Assembly: GCA_964454645.1 (NCBI GenBank)
Contig: CAYVTM010000001.1
Location: 248,001 to 312,000 of the forward strand
Direction: 5' to 3'
From: CAYVTM01 sp964454645
Lineage (GTDB): Bacteria; Bacteroidota; Bacteroidia; Sphingobacteriales; Sphingobacteriaceae
Length of the DNA stretch: 64,000 nt
Part shown: piece by piece, positions 34,976-44,155 of the stretch
How the letters are laid out: every line of letters starts with the position of its first letter
Numbering within the stretch: position 1 is the stretch's first letter
Notes under the pieces: model-generated
Databases searched by the model: none
What the model was told of the DNA's origin: nothing
What the model saw: the letters and a program-made list of their open reading frames with translations, nothing else
Made by a program: the position numbers and the translations under genes

Positions 34976-36331
34976 TTAAGGGTTCTCGTTAAATTCACCT
35001 TCCCACTTAGCTATGACAATTGTTGCGAGGCAGTTCCCTATCACATTAACAGATGTTCTTGCCATATCCATCAACTCATCGATTCCGAGAATGATAAATA
35101 TGGGCCAGGTTGGTAATCCAAAAGAGGATGCGGTTCCTATCAGAATCACCAAAGAAGCCCTTGGTACTCCGGCTACTCCCTTACTTGTAAGCATGAGGGT
35201 AAACACCATCAGCAGTTGTTGCCCCCAGGTAAGATGTATGCCCGCTGCCTGTGCTACAAATATCGACGCCAAAGATAAGTATAAGGTTGTACCATCTAAA
35301 TTAAAACTATAGCCTGTTGGCATTACAAATGCAACAATTTTGCGAGGGACCCCCAAACGTTCCATTGCCAACATTGCTTTCGGTAAGGCTGCTTCCGAAC
35401 TTGTCGTTGCAAAGGCAATCGATACGGGTTCGGCAATGGCTTGTATAAATTTCCGTATAGGTACCCTGACGATAAGGGCTATGGGAAATAATACACCCAA
35501 TAAAAATGCAATTAAGGCTACATACAGGGTTGCGAGTAACTGAAACAGGTTCACCAAAATCCCCAGCCCCATATGCCCAACCGTATAAGCAATTGCCGCG
35601 CCAACTCCTACAGGGGCGAAATACATAATTAAATTGGTGAATTTAAACATGGTTTCGGCTAATCCTTCGGTGAATTGCAGCACCGGTGTACGCAAACTTT
35701 CGTTAATCATTGCCAGGGCAATACCAAAAAGGATACTAAAAACAACAATTTGTAAAACCTGTCCTTCGTAAATGGATTTGGCAATATTTTCGGGGAAAAT
35801 ATGCAGTATGATATCGTTTAAGGATTGAGGGGCTACTGTTGGCAGTTCTTCCACAGCGCCCGGAGGCATTACAATTCCGACTCCTGCATGTGTGATATTT
35901 ATAGCAATCAGGCCGATAAATAAAGCGATAGTCGTTACTAATTCAAAATAAAGAAGCGATTTCCAACCCATTCTACCTACCTGCTTTAAGTCCGAATGTC
36001 CGGCAATACCGACAACCAGGGTCGCGAATAATAAAGGGGCAATAATGGTCTTGATCATTTTCAGAAAGACCTGGCTCAGTACCTGTAGGGATATGCCCAT
36101 CTCTGGGAAGTCGTTTCCGATCTCTGCACCGATCAGCATACTGATCAGAATCCAGGTAGTAAGCGATTTCCGTTTCAATGCGAAGAATATCATTCCCGTC
36201 AAAGCCATCCAACGAACAACCATTAATATTTCGGGAGCGATGGAAATAAATTGGTAATGATCAAAAACCTGTAAAATTGCAGCAATTGTTATTCCTATGA
36301 AACTGTAAATGCCCGGGCTAAATTTCTTCAT
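34976..36331 (-). CDS. Dicarboxylate/amino acid:cation symporter
   Basis: A 451-residue secondary transporter of the DAACS (GltP/GltT) family with about eight helices and two re-entrant loops. The substrate-binding serine-rich motif is AFATTSSEAALPKAML, and the second binding region is MPTGYSFNLDGTTLYLSLASIFVAQAAGI. The NVIGNCLATIVIAKWEGEF ending is also typical. It would import glutamate, aspartate or C4-dicarboxylates with protons or sodium. The first helices are longer than in E. coli GltP. Confidence 0.94.
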   Translation of the reverse strand: MKKFSPGIYSFIGITIAAILQVFDHYQFISIAPEILMVVRWMALTGMIFFALKRKSLTTWILISMLIGAEIGNDFPEMGISLQVLSQVFLKMIKTIIAPLLFATLVVGIAGHSDLKQVGRMGWKSLLYFELVTTIALFIGLIAINITHAGVGIVMPPGAVEELPTVAPQSLNDIILHIFPENIAKSIYEGQVLQIVVFSILFGIALAMINESLRTPVLQFTEGLAETMFKFTNLIMYFAPVGVGAAIAYTVGHMGLGILVNLFQLLATLYVALIAFLLGVLFPIALIVRVPIRKFIQAIAEPVSIAFATTSSEAALPKAMLAMERLGVPRKIVAFVMPTGYSFNLDGTTLYLSLASIFVAQAAGIHLTWGQQLLMVFTLMLTSKGVAGVPRASLVILIGTASSFGLPTWPIFIILGIDELMDMARTSVNVIGNCLATIVIAKWEGEFNENP

Positions 36332-36431
36332 CTGTTTTTATTGAGGCGCCAAAATAAGTTTTTTAAGCAGTACGGCAAAGCCGGTTAGGCTATATACATC
36401 TTAAAAAACTGATAATAAAAACTTTAGTTGT

Positions 36432-36950
36432 TTATTGTACACCTGCGGTGTCTATTATTTCTTCGAGATATTCACGATCCGAATTCCAGATTTCAGATTC
36501 TATTTTGTAATCGCCATTAGCTTGCTTTGCCCATACTACCAAATATTTATTCAACTCATTGTAAGTAGTATCGCCGGGTGGGGCTATTATCGTTATGATA
36601 ATTTTACCTAATTCGTAAAAACGTTCGCTATTTCCGGTAATTTGTGTGGGTGTTGCCTGCAAATCAATCAGCCCGTAATCAAGCCCGGCTTGCCACCAAT
36701 TGCGTATCGCCTCTTTTCCCTTAATAAAATCTTCGGAAGGAGGACAAAGAGTTGCGTTTGCTGCATATATCTGAATAATTGAGTCGGCATTCTTTTTTAA
36801 TACCGCATCGCGTATTTGTGCATTTCCTGCTTCTACAATTTTTTGATAATGGGCGACATCGAAATCTTCTTTCTTTTCAGAACATGCAAAGAAGAACAAT
36901 GTATTCAGGCTGATTACGCCTATCGTAAAGGCTTTTTTAGTAAGGTTCAT
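36432..36950 (-). CDS. SnoaL/DUF4440-like lipoprotein
   Basis: A 172-residue protein with a signal ending at LFFFACSEKK (lipoprotein). The mature part begins AHYQKIVEAGNAQIRDAVLKKNADSIIQIYAANATLCPPSEDFIKGKEAI and has WWQAGLDYGLIDLQ. It is followed by an alternating strand pattern, the shape of NTF2-like or DUF4440 proteins. These are small ligand-binding or steroid-isomerase-like folds; no catalytic residue is certain here. It is divergent from the CBS gene with 91 bases between. Confidence 0.7.
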   Translation of the reverse strand: MNLTKKAFTIGVISLNTLFFFACSEKKEDFDVAHYQKIVEAGNAQIRDAVLKKNADSIIQIYAANATLCPPSEDFIKGKEAIRNWWQAGLDYGLIDLQATPTQITGNSERFYELGKIIITIIAPPGDTTYNELNKYLVVWAKQANGDYKIESEIWNSDREYLEEIIDTAGVQ

Positions 36951-37029
36951 GAGATTAGGTTTTTGGGTTTTAAATTCAGATTTCAGTAGAGATTTACAAA
37001 ATAATCTGGTGGCAAACTTAACAAAAGTT

Positions 37030-37037
37030 TATCTTTG
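37030..37037 (+). promoter_or_regulatory. -7 box of the CBS gene
   Basis: TATCTTTG matches TAnnTTTG exactly and ends four bases before the ATG at 37042. A start site about seven bases after the box would put the transcript start at or just inside the coding region, so this message may be leaderless. The -33 region is poor. Confidence 0.5.
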
Positions 37038-37041
37038 CCCC

Positions 37042-38409
37042 ATGTATTATAACAATATTTTAGAAACCATCGGAAATACTCCTTTGGTAAAATTAAATAA
37101 AATTACGAAGGAGATACCCGCAATCGTATTAGCAAAAGTAGAAACTACCAATCCCGGAAACTCTATTAAGGATCGTATGGCCCTGAAAATGATTGAAGAT
37201 GCCGAGAGAGACGGGCTTTTGAAACCGGGAGGTACGATTATCGAAGGGACATCAGGGAATACCGGAATGGGATTGGCGATAGCAGCAGTTGTAAAAGGGT
37301 ATAAGTGTATCTTCACAACAACCGATAAACAATCGAAAGAGAAAGTAGATGCTTTAAGAGCCTTTGGCGCGGAAGTAATTGTTTGTCCGACCAATGTGGA
37401 TCCCGAAGATCCACGTTCTTACTATTCGGTTTCCTCCCGATTGGAAAAAGAAATCCCGAACTCATGGAAACCCAATCAATATGACAATCTTTCGAATTCA
37501 GAGGCGCATTATGAGCAAACCGGACCGGAGATTTGGGAACAAACCGAAGGTAAGGTTACACACCTTGTTGTTGGAGTGGGTACCGGAGGAACTATCTCGG
37601 GAACAGCCAGATTTCTGAAAGAAAAAAATCCGAATATCAAAATTATCGGAATTGATACCTATGGTTCGGTATTTAAAAAATACAAAGACACCGGGGAGTT
37701 TGATAAGAATGAAATTTACCCGTACATCACCGAAGGTATAGGGGAAGATTTTCTGCCTAAGAATGTCGATTTTTCTTTAATCGATCATTTTGAAAAGGTG
37801 ACGGATAAAGATGCTGCTTTGATGACGCGCGAAATTACGCGCCAGGAAGGAATCTTCGTTGGAAATTCAGCAGGTTCGGCGATAGCAGGAATTTTGCAGA
37901 CAAAGCATTTGTATAAAGCGGGGGATATGGTAGTGGTTATTTTCCATGATCATGGATCACGTTATATGGGAAAAATGTTTAACGATGATTGGTTGAAAGA
38001 GCGTGGATTTTTAGAAGTGCAAAAAGCAAAATATGCCATAGATTTAATTCAAAATCACAGGGAATTAGAATTAGTTACAGTCGATGAAAACGATACCGTT
38101 GAGCATGCGTGTATGCAGATGAACAAATACGGAATTTCTCAAATTCCGGTTGTAAACGGTAACGGTGATTTTGTGGGAGCTATAACCGATACACATTTAT
38201 TCAACACCCTGTTGAAGAATGAAAACATGAAATCTCATGCTGTAAAGGATGTGATGCAGGCAGCCTTCCCGATTATTAATCCGGCGAGCAGCATCGAAGA
38301 AGTGTCGAAATACATTAACAAAGAAAGCACGGCGGTATTGGTACAAGATATGGGAGGCAATATGCATATCATTACCAAATACGATATCATTCAGGCTATT
38401 GCCCGATAA
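37042..38409 (+). CDS. PLP-dependent cysteine/cystathionine beta-synthase with CBS domains
   Basis: A 455-residue enzyme. The catalytic part (about 1-320) has ETIGNTPLVKL, PLP lysine 43 in NPGNSIKDRM, SGNTGMGLA near residue 71, and GVGTGGTISGTARFLK. The C-terminal part has a CBS pair: EHACMQMNKYGISQIPVV and the second around MQAAFPIINPASSIEEVSKYI. There is no N-terminal haem domain. It joins serine or O-acetylserine to a thiol; cystathionine beta-synthase or cysteine synthase cannot be told apart. ATG at 37042 is chosen because an earlier ATG at 36949 adds 31 residues with no family similarity and overlaps the lipoprotein gene. Confidence 0.92.
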   Translation: MYYNNILETIGNTPLVKLNKITKEIPAIVLAKVETTNPGNSIKDRMALKMIEDAERDGLLKPGGTIIEGTSGNTGMGLAIAAVVKGYKCIFTTTDKQSKEKVDALRAFGAEVIVCPTNVDPEDPRSYYSVSSRLEKEIPNSWKPNQYDNLSNSEAHYEQTGPEIWEQTEGKVTHLVVGVGTGGTISGTARFLKEKNPNIKIIGIDTYGSVFKKYKDTGEFDKNEIYPYITEGIGEDFLPKNVDFSLIDHFEKVTDKDAALMTREITRQEGIFVGNSAGSAIAGILQTKHLYKAGDMVVVIFHDHGSRYMGKMFNDDWLKERGFLEVQKAKYAIDLIQNHRELELVTVDENDTVEHACMQMNKYGISQIPVVNGNGDFVGAITDTHLFNTLLKNENMKSHAVKDVMQAAFPIINPASSIEEVSKYINKESTAVLVQDMGGNMHIITKYDIIQAIAR

Positions 38410-38471
38410 GTAATTGAGGTATAATAAAAGAAAGCGAAAAACGGATAATCGAATAGATTATCTGGATAAGA

Positions 38472-38513
38472 AATGAAAGACAGCCAGATTCATAAATCTG
38501 GCTGTCTTTCATT
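38472..38513. terminator. Strong bidirectional hairpin terminator
   Basis: AATGAAAGACAGCCAGAT (38472-38489) pairs perfectly with ATCTGGCTGTCTTTCATT (38496-38513), an 18-bp stem with a TCATAA loop. It lies between the convergent CBS and DUF3276 genes, followed by TAATTAA on one side. Confidence 0.85.
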
Positions 38514-38516
38514 TAA

Positions 38517-38846
38517 TTAAATTTCGAAATCGATATCGGGGCTTGATATCCCGCTCGACCCGCCATTATTATAATCTTCGTATCGGCGTTCAACAACTTC
38601 CTGATTGGCTTTGATGTATTCAACAGTTTCTGATAAGCCCTCGAAGAATTTTTCGAAGTCTTCTTTGTAAAGGAAAATTTTATGTTTTACAAACACACCA
38701 TCTTCCATTCTTTTTTTACTTTCAGTAATCGTAAGGTAATAATCATTACTACGAGTTGCCTTCACATCAAAAAAGTACGTTCTTTTTCCGGCTCTCACTT
38801 TCTTAGAAAAAACCTCTTCTCGGTCTTTGTTTTCAAATTCTCCCAT
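38517..38846 (-). CDS. DUF3276 (PUR-alpha-like) small protein
   Basis: A 109-residue protein: MGEFENKDREEVFSKKVRAGKRTYFFDVKATRSNDYYLTITESKKRM then KHKIFLYKEDFEKFFEGL, and a tail of Ser/Asn/Asp/Gly (YNNGGSSGISSPDIDF). This is the PUR-alpha/DUF3276 family of Bacteroidota; related PUR domains bind single-stranded nucleic acid. Its role here is unproven. The upstream region has a TACTTTAG that is one base off the -7 consensus. Confidence 0.85.
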   Translation of the reverse strand: MGEFENKDREEVFSKKVRAGKRTYFFDVKATRSNDYYLTITESKKRMEDGVFVKHKIFLYKEDFEKFFEGLSETVEYIKANQEVVERRYEDYNNGGSSGISSPDIDFEI

Positions 38847-39022
38847 TGTTCTATGCTAAAGTATTAAAATTATAGAGGTAAATATAAAGTATTAATTTTC
38901 AAACTTCCAAACCTTATTTGAATACTTTAGTCAGAATTTTTTACACTATATGTGGATTTCCTTTAAGAAATAATTAAAAGTATGAGGGGATAAGGGCAGT
39001 TTTTTCACAAAAAATGAAGAAT

Positions 39023-40819
39023 TTATTCTTCTTCGACGATTTTCTCTTCTTCCATTAATTGTTTTTCGTAAAGTTCGAAATATGCTCCTTTTTGAGCAAT
39101 TAAGGATACGTGATTTCCCTGTTCGATAATTTCCGCATGATCCATATACAGAATATGATCGGCATGTTTTACTGTGGATACTCTGTGTGAAATGAGGATC
39201 GTGGTTCTCTCCGGCATCATCTGCTTAATATTCGATAAAATAGCCTCTTCGGTACGTGTATCTACCGCCGAAAGAGCATCATCAAAGAGTAATATTTTCG
39301 GATTTTTCACGAATGCCCTTGCAATCGATATTCTTTGTTTTTGTCCGCCTGATAAAGTGATCCCTCGTTCGCCCAACATCGTTTGAAACCCATTTGGGAA
39401 CTGCATGATGTTTGAATAAACGGATGCTTTACGTGCGGCATCTTCTACCTCTTCGAAACGGTAGTTGTCTATACCGAAAGCTATATTGTTTTCGATGCTG
39501 TCAGAAAATAAAAATACTTCCTGGGGTACAAATCCTATTTGATTACGCAGGGCATCTAGATTCAGCCGATCAATAGCTTTTCCATCGATTAACAACTCGC
39601 CCGAATCAATATCATACATACGCGTTAGCAAATTCGCGATGGTAGATTTACCTGATCCGGTACGCCCGATAATCGCTAAGGATTTTCCGGCATCTATTTT
39701 AAAACTGATATTCTTTAAAGCCTTAATACCGGTATCGGGATAAGTAAAGCTGACATTCTTAAATTCTATACCTCCCTGTATATTCAGAGCTTCGGTACCG
39801 GGATTTTTTATCTCGGGTTCTGTATCTAAAAATTCGTTGATTCTTTTTTGTGAAGCGGCTGCACGTTGTACCAAAGAAGTAACCCAACCCACCGATGCCA
39901 CCGGCCAGGTAAGCAAATTCACGTACACAATAAATTCGGCAACATTTCCGGCAGTGATGGTTCCTTTTATTACCTCTTGTCCGCCAATGAATATAGTCAG
40001 TATGGTACTTAAACCTATCAGGGCTAAAACCAATGGAAAGAATACTGCCTGAACCTTTACCAGTCCCATCGAACGGGAGCGATACTCGTCGGATGCTTCG
40101 GAAAAACGATCATAGCTTTCTTTTTCACGAACATAGGCTTTCAATACCCGGATACCCGAAAAACTTTCCTGTACAAAAGTCGAGAGGTTGGATAATTGTT
40201 GCTGTATTTTTTCACTTTTTAGATTGATGATATTTTGCACATAATAAATCGAAAGAAATAACAGAGGCATGGGTAATACCGAATAAAAAGTCAGTTTAGG
40301 ATTTACACTGATCATGGTACTGATGACTAAGATGAACAGTACAATTAAGTTTAGTGTATACATAATTGCCGGACCGATATACATACGCACCCGGCTCACA
40401 TCTTCACTCACCCGGTTCATCAGGTCGCCGGTATTATTTCTTCGGTAAAAGGAAAGTGATAAATGCTGGTAATGTTTATAAATAGTATTTTTTAAATCGT
40501 ATTCGATCAGTCGTGACACCACAATGATGGTTTGCCGCATGAAGAACATAAAAATTCCTTTAATAACAGCTACTGCAAAAATGATGAATGCAAATAAGAA
40601 AACAGCAGTACTAAAAAGTTGATAGCTGACCGACTGAACCTCGAAGCCATCGAACAATCTGTAGAGTTCTATATTCTCGGCAACTAAATCGAATGATAAG
40701 CGAACTACCTGTGCCGGGAATACCCCGAACCAGTTTGATAAAGCAACGAAAAGCACTCCCAATAACATTCGATACCGATAGCGGTACAGATAAGGGTTTA
40801 AGGAAAATAAGTGCTTCAT
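39023..40819 (-). CDS. ABC transporter, exporter half (permease plus ATPase)
   Basis: A 598-residue type IV exporter half-transporter: six helices (about residues 15-310) and then an ATPase with Walker A GRTGSGKST (about residue 385), signature LSGGQKQR, Walker B ILLFDDALSAVDTRTEEA, and H-loop ISHRVST. It dimerises to export lipids or drugs; the substrate is unknown, though MsbA-like lipid flipping is one option. It lies between the DUF3276 gene and the terminator of ychF. No accessory gene is beside it. Confidence 0.92.
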   Translation of the reverse strand: MKHLFSLNPYLYRYRYRMLLGVLFVALSNWFGVFPAQVVRLSFDLVAENIELYRLFDGFEVQSVSYQLFSTAVFLFAFIIFAVAVIKGIFMFFMRQTIIVVSRLIEYDLKNTIYKHYQHLSLSFYRRNNTGDLMNRVSEDVSRVRMYIGPAIMYTLNLIVLFILVISTMISVNPKLTFYSVLPMPLLFLSIYYVQNIINLKSEKIQQQLSNLSTFVQESFSGIRVLKAYVREKESYDRFSEASDEYRSRSMGLVKVQAVFFPLVLALIGLSTILTIFIGGQEVIKGTITAGNVAEFIVYVNLLTWPVASVGWVTSLVQRAAASQKRINEFLDTEPEIKNPGTEALNIQGGIEFKNVSFTYPDTGIKALKNISFKIDAGKSLAIIGRTGSGKSTIANLLTRMYDIDSGELLIDGKAIDRLNLDALRNQIGFVPQEVFLFSDSIENNIAFGIDNYRFEEVEDAARKASVYSNIMQFPNGFQTMLGERGITLSGGQKQRISIARAFVKNPKILLFDDALSAVDTRTEEAILSNIKQMMPERTTILISHRVSTVKHADHILYMDHAEIIEQGNHVSLIAQKGAYFELYEKQLMEEEKIVEEE

Positions 40820-40886
40820 TAATAACGAAATTAAGTATTCGGAATGAAAATAAGGAACAGTAAAAATTATAATTTGTTTATTTATG

Positions 40887-40928
40887 AAAAAAATAGCCCA
40901 AAATTTTAGGAGTAAAATGCTTGGGCTA
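40887..40928 (-). terminator. Rho-independent terminator of ychF
   Basis: On the minus strand TAGCCCAA (from 40928 back) and TTGGGCTA form an 8-bp stem with about a 19-base loop, followed by a run of seven Ts (A run at 40887-40893 on the plus strand). It sits just after the ychF stop. Confidence 0.8.
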
Positions 40929-40947
40929 CTTCAGGAAATAAGAGAGT

Positions 40948-42045
40948 TTATACATTAAAACGGAAATGCATGATATCCCCGTCTTCTACAATATAACTTT
41001 TTCCTTCAACGCTTAGTTTCCCGGCTTCTTTACAAGCGTTTTCTGAACCGAGCCGTATGAAATCATCATACTTTATAACTTCGGCACGAATAAAACCCTT
41101 TTCGAAATCGGTATGAATAACACCTGCTGCTTCGGGAGCGGTCATTCCCAAAGTAATTGTCCATGCACGTACTTCCTGTACCCCGGCAGTAAAGTAAGTT
41201 CCTAAATTCAAAAGACGATAAGCGGCAATAATTAACTTATTTACACCCGGTTCTGTTAAACCTAAATCGTCTAAGAACATTTTGCGTTCTTCATAGCTTT
41301 CAAGCTGAGCAATTTCAGCTTCAATAGCAGCAGAGATAATAAGCACTTCGGCATTTTCATCTTTCACGGCTTCTTTTACCAGCTTTACATATTTGTTTCC
41401 GGTATTGATTGATTTCTCATCGACGTTACACACATACAATACCGGCTTTAGGGTAAGTAATTGTAAATCGCTAATATGTTCCAAATCTTTTTCATCCAGT
41501 TGGGCTGCTCTCGCCGATTTTCCTTCCAACAGGATGCTCCGCACCAAACTCAATACTTCAAAGGCTTTGCGGGCATCTTTATCACCGGTCTTTGCCGACT
41601 TTTCAACTTTTTGAATCTTTTTCTCTACGGACTCCAAATCTTTCAACTGTAATTCGGTATCTATAATTTCTTTATCGCGTAGCGGATCAACCGATCCATC
41701 CACATGTACTACATTCGGGTCATCGAAACAACGCAACACATGTATGATTGCATTCGTACTGCGGATATTTCCAAGAAACTGGTTTCCTAAACCCTCACCT
41801 TTGCTGGCACCTTTTACAAGTCCTGCGATATCTACAATCTCGATTGTATTCGGAACGATGCGTTGCGGTTTAACAAGTTCCGCTAATTTTGTTAAACGTT
41901 CATCCGGAACGGTGATAACTCCCACATTCGGTTCGATGGTGCAAAAAGGAAAGTTAGCTGCCTGAGCTTTTGCATTCGATAAACAATTAAATAAAGTCGA
42001 CTTCCCTACATTCGGTAGTCCGACAATTCCACACTGTAATGCCAT
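40948..42045 (-). CDS. ychF: Redox-regulated ATPase YchF
   Basis: A 365-residue Obg-family P-loop protein: G1 motif GLPNVGKS (residues 9-16), a switch region with TIEIVDIAGLVKGASKGEGLGNQFL, and PVLYVCNVDE where NKxD normally reads NxxD/E (ATP specificity). The C-terminal TGS-like domain has AWTITLGMTAPEAAGVIHTDFEKGFIRAEVI. It is the last gene of a minus-strand row after speB and the AI-2E transporter. Confidence 0.97.
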   Translation of the reverse strand: MALQCGIVGLPNVGKSTLFNCLSNAKAQAANFPFCTIEPNVGVITVPDERLTKLAELVKPQRIVPNTIEIVDIAGLVKGASKGEGLGNQFLGNIRSTNAIIHVLRCFDDPNVVHVDGSVDPLRDKEIIDTELQLKDLESVEKKIQKVEKSAKTGDKDARKAFEVLSLVRSILLEGKSARAAQLDEKDLEHISDLQLLTLKPVLYVCNVDEKSINTGNKYVKLVKEAVKDENAEVLIISAAIEAEIAQLESYEERKMFLDDLGLTEPGVNKLIIAAYRLLNLGTYFTAGVQEVRAWTITLGMTAPEAAGVIHTDFEKGFIRAEVIKYDDFIRLGSENACKEAGKLSVEGKSYIVEDGDIMHFRFNV

Positions 42046-42050
42046 TGATA

Positions 42051-43157
42051 TTATTCTGTTTTAATGATTGAATTTTCTGCTTTGAGTATTTTGATATAAA
42101 CCCGATAGAAGCCTTTGTAAGTAACTTTAAGGGCAGTATATATAGGGATGGATAAGAACATCCCGAAAGGGCCGGCAATGGTACCACCTACAAATACCAT
42201 CAGGAAAATTTCCAGCGGATGCGCTTTTACACTTTTCGAAAATATTAAGGGTTGAAAGATAAAACTGTCAAGAGTTTGTGTAGCAATAACGATGATACAG
42301 ATCGTAATTACAAAACCTAATAATTCGGTAGAATTAATAATGTCGATGTTGGAGGCGACCCCTAACAATACCGCAACAAATACGGCAATGACTTGTCCGA
42401 TGTATGGGATTACGTTGATCACACCCACCAATACCCCCACCAATATTGCGTTTTGTATACCTAATATAATCAGGGCAATACTGACAATCACAGAGATTAT
42501 GGTTGCCTGAACCAGTAAGCCTACGAAATATCGGGAAAGTAAATTTTCTATTTGATTAAAAACACTGATGTAATCCACATAATATTTTCCGGGGATAATA
42601 TTTGCCAGGGATTTCTTTAATAGATTTTCATCTTTCAGAGAAAAGAAAGTGATAAAGAGTATAGAGAAAATGGCTATGGTACCGGTACTTAATCCTGTAA
42701 ATATATCAGAGATAAGCGTTGTTGCATTGTCTTCCGAAATAATTATATTTAGCTTTTGTGTTAAAAAGGGTTTTAGAAATCCCGGGTTTTGATTACTTAA
42801 TTTATTCTCAATCAGCAGTGATTCGAAATAATAAATTTGTTTGTCGAAAATAGCGGTAAGTTCTGCCGGATTAATATTTTTCAGTAATTGTATTTCGTGA
42901 TTAATCAGCGGAAACAGGGTTGTAAAAAACAAACCGATTACTGCAAACAAAACAATGAATGCAACAATGGTAGCGAAAATGCGTGGGATGCGTATTTTCT
43001 TTATTCTCCGCTTGGATATTGCATTAACAATAGGGGTTAAGATAAATGTTAAACACATGGCCAAAAACAAATAGAGTAATATCACCCTGAAATACCAGAC
43101 TAAGAAGCCTGATAAGAGAACAAGTATTACTCCCCAAACCGGTTGTTTTTTGAACAT
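42051..43157 (-). CDS. AI-2E family transporter
   Basis: A 368-residue membrane protein with about seven to eight helices, the PerM/YdiK-like AI-2 exporter family. Motifs include LYLFLAMCLTFILTPIVNAISKR near the start, a GLLVQATIISVIVSIALIILGIQNAILVGVLVG segment and IPYIGQVIAVFVAVLLG, and a long coiled middle (about residues 80-150). The substrate is unproven; some relatives export AI-2 or carry ions. It is five bases upstream of ychF and eight after speB, so the three genes are likely one transcript. Confidence 0.9.
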   Translation of the reverse strand: MFKKQPVWGVILVLLSGFLVWYFRVILLYLFLAMCLTFILTPIVNAISKRRIKKIRIPRIFATIVAFIVLFAVIGLFFTTLFPLINHEIQLLKNINPAELTAIFDKQIYYFESLLIENKLSNQNPGFLKPFLTQKLNIIISEDNATTLISDIFTGLSTGTIAIFSILFITFFSLKDENLLKKSLANIIPGKYYVDYISVFNQIENLLSRYFVGLLVQATIISVIVSIALIILGIQNAILVGVLVGVINVIPYIGQVIAVFVAVLLGVASNIDIINSTELLGFVITICIIVIATQTLDSFIFQPLIFSKSVKAHPLEIFLMVFVGGTIAGPFGMFLSIPIYTALKVTYKGFYRVYIKILKAENSIIKTE

Positions 43158-43165
43158 ATATTTTT

Positions 43166-44056
43166 TTATTTAGAAAAACGTTCGATATAACCCATTATAC
43201 GATAGGCGAGTTTCGCTAAAGTATATTCCGATAAAATGCTACCTTCCATAGGAGCGCACTCAACAATATCGAAGCCCACTACTTTTTTGTTTTTGCAGGT
43301 TTCGCGTAACAGGTCTAAGGCCTCGTTCCAGAATAAACCATTTGGTTCGGCAGTACCTACAGCGGGCATAATGCTCGGGTCGAAGCCATCGGCATCAATG
43401 GTGATGTAAACATGTTCGCTGAGGTTTCCTACTAATTCCTGAATCCAGTTGGCATTATGGCGGATTTGATAGGCATAATAGGTATGAATTTTAGGGTTAC
43501 GTTTAATTTCTTCTGATTCTTCAATACACTGGGCGCGTATCCCCGCCTGGCAAATAGTTAATCCCAAATCTTTTACACGAGCCATTACCGATGCATGTGA
43601 GTAGGGGTTCCCCTGATAACTTTCGCGTAAATCCGAATGGGCATCAATTTGTAATACACTTAAATTGGGATATTTTTTTGCATGTGCTTTTACAAAGCCG
43701 TAGGTTACAGTATGTTCGGCACCTAAAGATACTACGAACTTTCCGTCTTCGATTAATTTAGAGGTTTCCTGTTCAATCAGATCGATGGCTTCGGTATCTA
43801 TGCGGCTTCCGAAATTTATAGCTTCTAAAGTAGCAATACCCGCTTTGCGAACAGTTTCCTGATCGAGTTCTTCATCATAAAATTCTACGTAATGAGAAGC
43901 GCTGATGATTGCTGCGGGGCCTTTATACGAACCTTCCAAATACGAGGAGGTATATTCGTAAGGTGCTGATTGAACAACGAATTTGGACTGCTTGTAATTA
44001 AACAGGGATTCTTCTTCTAAGCCTAAAAAGTTGTGTTCTGTACCTAAAACATTCAT
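43166..44056 (-). CDS. speB: Agmatinase/ureohydrolase
   Basis: A 296-residue manganese ureohydrolase that splits agmatine to putrescine and urea. Metal motifs: GAEHTVTYG, QIDAHSDLRESYQGNPYSHASV, and TIDADGFDPSIMPAVGTAEPNG. ATG at 44056 is chosen; a frame opening at 44077 begins with TTG and overlaps the -7 box. Agmatinase versus another ureohydrolase (such as arginase or guanidinobutyrase) cannot be decided from sequence; agmatinase is most common in this family. It leads the AI-2E and ychF genes. Confidence 0.87.
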   Translation of the reverse strand: MNVLGTEHNFLGLEEESLFNYKQSKFVVQSAPYEYTSSYLEGSYKGPAAIISASHYVEFYDEELDQETVRKAGIATLEAINFGSRIDTEAIDLIEQETSKLIEDGKFVVSLGAEHTVTYGFVKAHAKKYPNLSVLQIDAHSDLRESYQGNPYSHASVMARVKDLGLTICQAGIRAQCIEESEEIKRNPKIHTYYAYQIRHNANWIQELVGNLSEHVYITIDADGFDPSIMPAVGTAEPNGLFWNEALDLLRETCKNKKVVGFDIVECAPMEGSILSEYTLAKLAYRIMGYIERFSK

Positions 44057-44074
44057 GATAAAAGCTTTTTTCTG

Positions 44075-44082
44075 CAAAGATA
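44075..44082 (-). promoter_or_regulatory. -7 box of speB
   Basis: The minus strand reads TATCTTTG, an exact TAnnTTTG, 18 bases upstream of the start at 44056. Its position supports that start rather than the upstream TTG. Confidence 0.55.
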
Positions 44083-44113
44083 ACAGAATTCCGCATTGTA
44101 TAAGTTTTCCCTT

Positions 44114-44155
44114 ATAACAAAAAAACCGAATCAGCTGATTCGGTTTTTTTGTTAT
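44114..44155 (-). terminator. Perfect 42-base palindrome after yidC
   Basis: ATAACAAAAAAACCGAATCA and its complement form a palindrome with no unpaired bases except at the hairpin tip. It begins one base after the yidC stop. The A7/T7 runs at the ends fit a rho-independent terminator and would work in both directions. Confidence 0.85.
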
